Origin: Bacillota bacterium | Lineage (GTDB): Bacteria; Bacillota; Clostridia; Oscillospirales; Oscillospiraceae | Direction: 5' to 3' | Length of the DNA: 64,000 nt | Assembly: GCA_023459875.1 (NCBI GenBank) | Contig: JAEWRY010000044.1 | Location: 186,001-250,000, forward strand | In this document: positions 59,183 to 64,000 of the stretch, piece by piece | Layout of the letters: every line of letters starts with the position of its first letter | Numbering within the stretch: the first letter of the stretch is position 1 | Translations under genes and position numbers: made by a program | The notes under the pieces: model-generated | Told to the model about the DNA's origin: nothing | The model's input: only the letters and a program-made list of their open reading frames with translations | Database searches by the model: none

Positions 59183-59992
59183 TTAAGTTTTTTCTTGAAT
59201 TCCGGCGGCCAGCCATCCGGCAAGGTGACCTGTTCCAATGTTATAGTCGCAGGCTTGGCGAAGGTCCTTTAAATGCGTAATGAGCATCAGCAGACGGCGT
59301 TTTTCCCGACAGTCATTATCCTTCATCAGCTCTTCCGTCAGCACGGATACCGTGCCGTCAAACAAAGAGGCTAACTCCTCCCTGTCGCGCTTTTCCAGGG
59401 TCAGCGCCCATTCCAGAAGTTGAAGTTCCCGGCCGGAATATAAAAGGCGGGCCAAATTCCGCGCCTCGGCAGAATCCTCCTCCGATTGCTCCGGCAGTGA
59501 TACCAACCGCAAAAGCTCGCAGCGGGACCGGACAGTCGGAAGCAGCGCCCGTTCATTTTCCGTGAGCAGCAGAAAGGCCGCGTAAGGAGGACTCTCCTCC
59601 AGCAATTTTAAAAGCACATCCTGCACCTGGTTGGTGAGCTCTTGGGCTGCAGGAAAAAGAAACACTTTACGAGGAGCCTCGTTGGGCCGAATGTAGGCAG
59701 CGGTTTTCATCGCCCGAGCAGCGGCCACATTGACCGTTTCCCCCTCCGCCCCGACAAGAATAAGATCGGGATGGATTCCCTCTGCAATCTTCCGGCAGCC
59801 GGAGCAGTTTCCGCAGGGGTGCGTCCCTTCCCCGGTACAAACATACGCCTTGCATAAGAACTCGGCCAAAGCCCGCTTTTCCAACCCGTCGGGTCCGCTC
59901 AGAATATAAGCGTGGGAAAGCCCGCGCTCCATAATCTGGCGGGCCAGCCGTGCTTTCAGCTCTTCATTCCCCCGTGACAGAGAAATCTCCAT
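59183..59992 (-). CDS. holB: DNA polymerase III delta' subunit HolB
   Basis: The delta' subunit is part of the clamp loader. The 269-residue protein has the AAA-like fold, with the degenerate P-loop SGPDGLEKRAL and the zinc site CTGEGTHPCGNCSGC near residues 57-71, typical of delta'. QVQDVLLKLLEESPPYAAF and the sensor SRCELLRL region are clear. I use the ATG at 59992, one base after the darA stop, so translational coupling is likely. The last 60 residues vary in this family. Confidence 0.88.
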   Translation of the reverse strand: MEISLSRGNEELKARLARQIMERGLSHAYILSGPDGLEKRALAEFLCKAYVCTGEGTHPCGNCSGCRKIAEGIHPDLILVGAEGETVNVAAARAMKTAAYIRPNEAPRKVFLFPAAQELTNQVQDVLLKLLEESPPYAAFLLLTENERALLPTVRSRCELLRLVSLPEQSEEDSAEARNLARLLYSGRELQLLEWALTLEKRDREELASLFDGTVSVLTEELMKDNDCREKRRLLMLITHLKDLRQACDYNIGTGHLAGWLAAGIQEKT

Positions 59993-59993
59993 A

Positions 59994-60317
59994 TTATGTG
60001 CGTTCAAACCGCTCGATGTCCACGACGAAAATGGTGGCTCCGCCCACGGTGACTTCCACGGGCATACTGGGATAATAACCGTAGCTTACCTCGGTGGCGG
60101 TGGGAATCATTTGCTTTCGGCTGTGGGAATATTCCTTAATGATATCCAGTACAGTCTGCACTTTTTCCTCGTCCACGCCCACCAGGATCGTTGCGTTCCC
60201 CGCCATGAGAAAGCCTCCCGTAGTAGCTAACTTTGTGGAGGAAAACCCTCTCTTGGTAAGCGCTTTCGTCACAGCACCGGCGTCGTCATAATTGACAATG
60301 GCAATTACCAGCTTCAC
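59994..60317 (-). CDS. darA: Cyclic-di-AMP receptor DarA (PstA, PII-like)
   Basis: DarA/PstA is a PII-like trimer that binds c-di-AMP; its downstream partner is unknown. The 107-residue protein has MKLVIAIVNYDDAGAVTKAL, the Thr-Gly loop FSSTKLATTGGFLMAGNATIL (residues 25-46, the ligand site) and the B-loop around VSYGYYPSMPVEV. All match the family. It lies before holB, the usual darA-holB-ricT order of Firmicutes. A weak promoter (TATAAT, 60362-60357) is upstream. Confidence 0.94.
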   Translation of the reverse strand: MKLVIAIVNYDDAGAVTKALTKRGFSSTKLATTGGFLMAGNATILVGVDEEKVQTVLDIIKEYSHSRKQMIPTATEVSYGYYPSMPVEVTVGGATIFVVDIERFERT

Positions 60318-60408
60318 AGCAGAAACCCCCTCTCCCCGTCTTTTATTGTGCTCTTTATTATAACCTATTCTTTAAAAATAGAAAAGGAGTTTTTATATAA
60401 TGTCCGCC

Positions 60409-60463
60409 GAATAAAGCAAAAATATAGTCATATCAATGCTTCTAAGCTGTTTTTGCTTTATTC
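60409..60463. repeat. 14-bp perfect inverted repeat with 27-base loop
   Basis: GAATAAAGCAAAAA (60409-60422) and TTTTTGCTTTATTC (60450-60463) are exact complements around a 27-base spacer, in the 258-base gap between darA and jag. No gene is seen. It may be a regulatory RNA hairpin or a protein site upstream of the weak darA -10 box (60362-60357). Confidence 0.6.
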
Positions 60464-60499
60464 AGGTGCAAGGTTTCGGTTTGTTAAAAAACATACAGC

Positions 60500-60545
60500 A
60501 AAAAAGCCGCACCGCAGGCGGCAATTTCCCGCGGTGCAGCTTTTT
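60500..60545 (-). terminator. Terminator of the rpmH-jag operon
   Basis: On the minus strand GCTGCACCGC pairs with GCGGTGCGGC with one mismatch, followed by TTTTTT. It lies about 30 bases after the jag stop. A-run and T-run on both sides allow action in both directions. Confidence 0.85.
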
Positions 60546-60575
60546 GATTTAAGCAGGTAAAACCGGCCCCGGCAT

Positions 60576-61421
60576 TTACAAACTTCTCGGGCCTTTGGAA
60601 TAAGCAACAACAGTGCGGCGGTTCGGTTCGGTACCCATAGAGTAGGTTACCACGTCGGGGTAATCCTGAAGGGCGGCGTGGATGACATGCCGCTCATATG
60701 CGTTCATGGGTTCCAGCGTGACGTTACGGCGGTACTTTACAACCTTTGAGGCAACCTTATCGGCCAGGCGCTGAAGGGATTCTTCCCTCTTGGCCCGGTA
60801 ATTTTCCGCGTCTATGTGGACGCGCACCCGCTTGGAAGCACCCCGGTTAACGGCATAGTTTGTAATCTGCTGGATGGCGTCCAGCGTCTCTCCTCTTCTT
60901 CCGATGAGCATGCCCAGGTTTTCTCCCTCCAGAGTCACCTGATAGCCCCCTTCGGGATTTTCAGCAATCACGGGAACAGCCGCCACATTCATGTGGGCTA
61001 ATAAGCCCGTAAGGAAGCTCTCGATCTGGGCAGGCTTTTCCCCTTTCGCGGCTGCGGCTTGTTCCGGTTCATTTGTATTGCGTTCCGCCGGCTTTTGCTC
61101 CGGCACGGCGCGGATAGGAGCTGTTGTTTTTTCCGGATATTTTTCTCCTCCGGCAACACTCTTTTCATTACCTGCCGCTTGGCCGGCAAAAACAACGGGT
61201 TTCTTTTGCGGCGCGGCGACAATGGGTTTTTGTACCGGCTCGTCCGGAACTTCATAGCTTACTTTTACCCTCGCGGGGGCACTGCCTATTCCTAAAAAGC
61301 CATTCTTGGCACGGTCGAGAACTTCCACGGATACCTCGTCGCGGTCCAGTCCAAGCTGGGACAGAGCGGCGGCAACGGCGGCATCTTCGTTCTTGCCGGT
61401 GGCTTCAATCCATTTCAGCAT
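60576..61421 (-). CDS. khpB: RNA-binding protein Jag (KhpB)
   Basis: Jag/KhpB binds RNA with KhpA and affects cell division and elongation. The 281-residue protein has the Jag N-terminal domain (about 1-50: MLKWIEATGKNEDAAVAAAL), a long low-complexity linker, a KH domain with the GRRG motif (MLIGRRGETLDAIQQITNYA) near 180-210 and the R3H domain (MNAYERHVIHAALQDYPDV). It is the last gene of the rpmH-rnpA-yidD-yidC-jag cluster, 12 bases after yidC. Confidence 0.95.
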   Translation of the reverse strand: MLKWIEATGKNEDAAVAAALSQLGLDRDEVSVEVLDRAKNGFLGIGSAPARVKVSYEVPDEPVQKPIVAAPQKKPVVFAGQAAGNEKSVAGGEKYPEKTTAPIRAVPEQKPAERNTNEPEQAAAAKGEKPAQIESFLTGLLAHMNVAAVPVIAENPEGGYQVTLEGENLGMLIGRRGETLDAIQQITNYAVNRGASKRVRVHIDAENYRAKREESLQRLADKVASKVVKYRRNVTLEPMNAYERHVIHAALQDYPDVVTYSMGTEPNRRTVVAYSKGPRSL

Positions 61422-61433
61422 AGAACTCTCTCC

Positions 61434-62753
61434 TTACTCTTCTTTGTCTTCCTCTCCCGTTTCCTCGGGCATGTCAGCTACGTCTTCTTCCTGTTCAAAA
61501 ACGGCTTCGGGAAGTTCCGGCTGGACAGACGTGCTCTCAGAAGGGGTTTGAAAGTCGGGCTCAGGCATAGCTTTTTCTTCGCTCTGACCCTCACCCGCCT
61601 TGTCCTTCATTTCGGCAGGGTCGGCATAGGGCGTGACAGGGTAACGATTGGGATCATAAGCCCGTCCCCGGGCATAAGCGCGAAGCCCGACGCGGCTGGC
61701 TTCCATCATCTCTCCGTCGGTTTTCCCCTGTCTCTCTTTTTTCTGCTGCTTGGCCTGCTCAAATTGATTTTTCCGCTCTTTGTCGGCAATGGCTTTGGCG
61801 CGGTTCGCGGCATTTTTCTTCTTCCGTTCTTCTTCCTGCTCTTTTTCCAGGCGCTCGCGCTCGACCGCCTTGGCCGCTTCTGCCTCCACGTCTTTCCGGA
61901 TAAGCTTGTTGGTGATCCACTCCTGAAGGATCATGAAGAGGCTGTTCGCGATCCAGTATACGCACAGACTGGCCGGCATGGTAAAACCGATCCAAAGAGA
62001 AATAATGGGCATCATCATGATCATGCTCTTATTGGTGGCGGCAACCGATCCTTCCTGAGGCGCTCCGCTGGTGTTGTTTGATTTCATGGAGTATTTCATG
62101 GATACGAAGGAGATTGCAGCCGAGATAATGGGCAGCAGGAACAATCCGATACTAGCCCAGGAATAGGTGCCGAATTGGAAAATATTCCACTGCGGAGTCT
62201 CCGCAAGGTCAAGTCCCAGGAAGGAAAAATTCAGACGGAAAATCTTATCCGCGATATCGGGCAGCGTGGCTTTCACCGCATCGAATTGGCGAAACAGCTC
62301 CTGCGCGATAGTAATCTCGCCGGTGTTTACCCTTGAAATGACCTTTCCAAAAAGAAAATTGGACAACTCGTTAATCTGGTCGGCTGTGAGGCTCATCATA
62401 TAATAAAGAGGTTGGCGAATAACGCTGTACAGCCCAATTAGGACGGGCAACGGGAGCAGCGACCAAATGCAGCCGCCCATTGGATTAATTTTTTCCCTTT
62501 CATACAGCTTCTGGATTTCCAGATTGATTTTATTTTTATCGCCGGCATATTTCTTTTGGATTGCCTGCTGCTGAGAGGAAAGGGCGCTCATACGCACCAT
62601 GCTTTTCTTTCCCTTGAGAGAAATAGGAAAAAGCACGATTTTTGAAATCAAGCAGAACATAATGACGGCCAGGCCGTAGTTGTTAAGCACAAAATAGAGC
62701 GTGCGTAAAAGCCACGCAAAGGGGTATAGAATCAGGTTAATAAGATCAGTCAT
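61434..62753 (-). CDS. yidC: Membrane protein insertase YidC
   Basis: YidC inserts and folds membrane proteins. The ATG at 62753 follows GGAGG and gives 439 residues. The protein has the YidC/Oxa1 core with five membrane segments and the basic residue in the groove (NNYGLAVIMFCLISKIVLFP). A C-terminal cytoplasmic tail is Lys-rich and then Glu-rich, longer than in many. It lies in the conserved origin cluster after yidD, with a 95-base gap that shows no gene. Confidence 0.95.
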   Translation of the reverse strand: MTDLINLILYPFAWLLRTLYFVLNNYGLAVIMFCLISKIVLFPISLKGKKSMVRMSALSSQQQAIQKKYAGDKNKINLEIQKLYEREKINPMGGCIWSLLPLPVLIGLYSVIRQPLYYMMSLTADQINELSNFLFGKVISRVNTGEITIAQELFRQFDAVKATLPDIADKIFRLNFSFLGLDLAETPQWNIFQFGTYSWASIGLFLLPIISAAISFVSMKYSMKSNNTSGAPQEGSVAATNKSMIMMMPIISLWIGFTMPASLCVYWIANSLFMILQEWITNKLIRKDVEAEAAKAVERERLEKEQEEERKKKNAANRAKAIADKERKNQFEQAKQQKKERQGKTDGEMMEASRVGLRAYARGRAYDPNRYPVTPYADPAEMKDKAGEGQSEEKAMPEPDFQTPSESTSVQPELPEAVFEQEEDVADMPEETGEEDKEE

Positions 62754-62848
62754 GATGACTTTGCCTCCAAACGGTAATCGAGCGGTTTTTTTCCGCGTGC
62801 CGGTAAGCACCTGCGGAAGATCCCTGTCGGCCAGTTAAAAAGGGGCGG

Positions 62849-63067
62849 TTACGGCACGGGGTCGAATTCAATGGATTTTTGCGCGTGAAAGGGGTGGCAT
62901 TTGGAAAGCCGTCTCAAAGTCAAAAAACCTCCCTTAAAGACGCCGTATTTTTCCACCGCTTCCAGCGCGTAAGCGGAGCAGGTGGGGATAAAGCGGCAGG
63001 AGGGCGGCCGGAGCGGTGAAATATTGGTTCGGTACAGCCGAATGAACCATAAAATAACCGTTTTCAT
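62849..63067 (-). CDS. yidD: Membrane protein insertion efficiency factor YidD
   Basis: The 72-residue protein has the YidD signature: LYRTNISPLRPPSCRFIPTC, SAYALEAVEKYGVFKGG and LRRLSKCHPFH. YidD aids YidC-dependent insertion. The start overlaps the rnpA stop by four bases (ATGA), as is usual in this cluster. Confidence 0.95.
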   Translation of the reverse strand: MKTVILWFIRLYRTNISPLRPPSCRFIPTCSAYALEAVEKYGVFKGGFLTLRRLSKCHPFHAQKSIEFDPVP

Positions 63068-63414
63068 GATTTAATCGTTCCGCTCAGCAGCGAAAGGCCG
63101 CCGGCAAGTCGGATCAGGCTTTCCTCCAGCACGGCATAGCGGGCGGAAACAGCCCGTGTTCTTCCCACAACCACGATGTCATATCCGGACAGAAAGCGCA
63201 CTTCATTTGTACGGTAGATCTCTCTGATTCTGCGGCGCAGCCTGTTCCGCGTAACCGCGTTGCCAAGCTTTCCGCCCACGGTAATCCCAAGGCGGTTAAC
63301 GTCCAGCCGGTTTTTCCGATAATAGACCGCAAAATACGGGGAGACAGCGCTTTTTCCCTTCGAATATAACCGGCGGAAATCCCGATTATGCTTCAAGGAA
63401 ACGGTATCCTTCAA
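63064..63414 (-). CDS. rnpA: Ribonuclease P protein component
   Basis: RnpA is the protein subunit of RNase P, which matures the 5' ends of tRNAs. The 116-residue protein has the RNR motif NAVTRNRLRRRIREIYR near residues 50-66 and the N-terminal LKHNRDFRRLYSKGKSAVSP. TTG start at 63414 with AAGGAG upstream. It follows rpmH by about 90 bases. Confidence 0.95.
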   Translation of the reverse strand: MKDTVSLKHNRDFRRLYSKGKSAVSPYFAVYYRKNRLDVNRLGITVGGKLGNAVTRNRLRRRIREIYRTNEVRFLSGYDIVVVGRTRAVSARYAVLEESLIRLAGGLSLLSGTIKS

Positions 63415-63503
63415 AATTCACATACTCCTTCTGGATGCTTCGCAGGGGCGGTGGAACTATGCTTCCCCGCCCCTTGTGTTACTCTATGCGGTTACCGCCT
63501 TCA

Positions 63504-63638
63504 TCAGAGGGTAAGTTCGGCGCGGCCTTTGGCACGGCGGCGGGCCAAGACCTTACGGCCGTTCTTCGTAGCCATACGTTTCCTGAAACCATGCTCTTTT
63601 GAGCGCTGGCGCTTCTTGGGCTGATAGGTACGAACCAT
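63504..63638 (-). CDS. rpmH: 50S ribosomal protein L34
   Basis: The 44-residue protein reads MVRTYQPKKRQRSKEHGFRK at the start and ends ARRRAKGRAELTL, the standard L34. The ATG is at 63638, with AGGAGGTG upstream. It is the first gene of the rpmH-rnpA-yidD-yidC-jag operon, divergent from dnaA. A 17-base palindrome CAGACGTATAACGTCTG lies in its leader (63692-63708) and could form a hairpin. Confidence 0.98.
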   Translation of the reverse strand: MVRTYQPKKRQRSKEHGFRKRMATKNGRKVLARRRAKGRAELTL

Positions 63639-63752
63639 AATAAGATACACCTCCTGTATCATTTTTGGCGGGATTTTCCCGTCCACCACAACAGACGTAT
63701 AACGTCTGCGGTCGTAAAAAGTGACGCGGTATTTTCACATCGCGTGAATGTT

Positions 63753-63782
63753 ATTATATCGGATATTGTTTTCCTCTGTCAA
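63753..63782 (-). promoter_or_regulatory. Sigma-A promoter of the rpmH operon
   Basis: On the minus strand TTGACA (63782-63777) and TATAAT (63758-63753) are spaced by 18 bases, about 115 bases before the rpmH start. Confidence 0.8.
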
Positions 63783-63832
63783 CTATAATTTATGTTATTA
63801 CGGAAAAACACCGTAAAAACCGGCTCTTTTCC

Positions 63833-63861
63833 TTGCGCCCCAGGACGATTTTTGGTATAAT
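63833..63861 (+). promoter_or_regulatory. Likely promoter of dnaA
   Basis: TTGCGC (63833-63838) and TATAAT (63856-63861) with 17-base spacing, 40 bases before the dnaA ATG. I saw no cluster of DnaA boxes (TTATCCACA) in the 263-base gap 63639-63901, so the unwinding region of oriC is more likely right of the window, after dnaA. Confidence 0.65.
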
Positions 63862-63901
63862 GGAAACGTTAACGTGTCACAAAAATATAGGAGGTCAAGC
63901 C

Positions 63902-64000
63902 ATGCAGATACCGGCCGATATTTGGAAAAAGGTACTCTCTCTACTTGAAAAAGAGATGACTTCCACAACGATCAGCACATGGTTTGACGATACCCAGGCC
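63902..64000 (+). CDS. dnaA: Chromosomal replication initiator DnaA (N-terminal fragment)
   Basis: Only the first 33 codons are present, starting MQIPADIWKKVLSLLEKEMT, with the TTISTWFDD motif of DnaA domain I. The ATG at 63902 follows TAGGAGG. The position, divergent from rpmH, is the usual Firmicutes arrangement at the origin. The rest of the gene lies right of the window. Confidence 0.93.
   Translation, partial: MQIPADIWKKVLSLLEKEMTSTTISTWFDDTQA

Noticed and set aside
60348..60560. A 70-codon plus-strand frame in the darA-jag gap
   Set aside because: It starts in the darA leader, covers the inverted repeat and the jag terminator, and ends in basic low-complexity sequence. It has no ribosome binding site that fits and no recognisable domain.
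63639..63901. Possible oriC between rpmH and dnaA
   Set aside because: I saw no DnaA-box cluster (TTATCCACA or near matches) and no long AT-rich unwinding stretch. Only two promoters and a small palindrome were visible.

Overview
The window reads as the left flank of the replication origin of a low-GC-lineage (Firmicutes) but fairly GC-rich Clostridia, most likely an Oscillospiraceae/Ruminococcaceae-type gut or anaerobic bacterium. The taxonomic call is inference. It rests on the rpmH-rnpA-yidD-yidC-jag block next to dnaA, the soj/spo0J/noc trio with consensus parS sites, a T-box and a THI-box, ricT (yaaT), a DarA-type c-di-AMP receptor, hfq after mutSL-miaA, and GltBD paired with an ANTAR regulator. 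I saw no tRNA or rRNA genes, insertion sequences, phage genes or CRISPR arrays. Genes are tightly packed, with many 4-bp ATGA overlaps.

Layout. 1-161: the start of an alanine-racemase-like gene on the minus strand, cut by the edge. 393-16994 (+): miaB, mutS, mutL, miaA, hfq, an HlyD-like membrane protein, ylmE-sepF-divIVA (division), ileS-lspA-rluD, a TPP riboswitch with thiT, and a HAD phosphatase. 17053-29453 (-): aspS, hisS, an MGS-fold protein coupled to minD, rsmG, a 32-residue membrane protein, mscL, a secreted SLH/WG-repeat protein, serS, and the chromosome-segregation cluster (noc, soj, spo0J plus a coupled membrane coiled-coil protein, with two perfect parS sites). 29633-35528: an ABC exporter-like pair with a divergent TetR regulator, and a MntP-like efflux gene. 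35611-42283 (+): HD-domain protein, shikimate-kinase-like protein, DEAD-box helicase, metallophosphoesterase, mnmG-mnmA. 42365-45278 (-): a degenerate P-type-ATPase-like membrane protein and rlmB. 45487-47490 (+): ftsH. 47548-57665: a nitrogen block with glnA, an ANTAR antiterminator and gltBD on the minus strand, divergent from T-box-controlled asnB. 57905-63638 (-): ricT, holB, darA, then jag, yidC, yidD, rnpA, rpmH. 63902-64000: the start of dnaA.

How it fits together. The window combines translation fidelity and tRNA modification (miaA/miaB, mnmA/mnmG, rluD, rlmB, rsmG, four aminoacyl-tRNA synthetases), mismatch repair, cell division and segregation (sepF, divIVA, minD, parAB, noc), membrane protein biogenesis (yidC/yidD/lspA/ftsH) and ammonia assimilation. 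The nitrogen block has a clear regulatory logic. The glnA leader carries an intrinsic terminator that competes with a hexaloop hairpin of the ANTAR type, and the ANTAR protein is encoded just downstream. asnB is controlled by a T-box whose specifier reads AAC (Asn).

Most interesting points. A parS centromere forms the stem of the noc terminator. Several members of enzyme families lack key catalytic residues: an Alr-like protein without the PLP lysine, an MGS protein without the catalytic Asp and His but coupled to minD, a P-type ATPase without DKTGT/TGD/GDGxND, and a shikimate-kinase-like protein without the substrate Arg. There is also a conserved-looking 32-residue membrane ORF and an array of hairpins after asnB. 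No wholly new multi-gene system is obvious.
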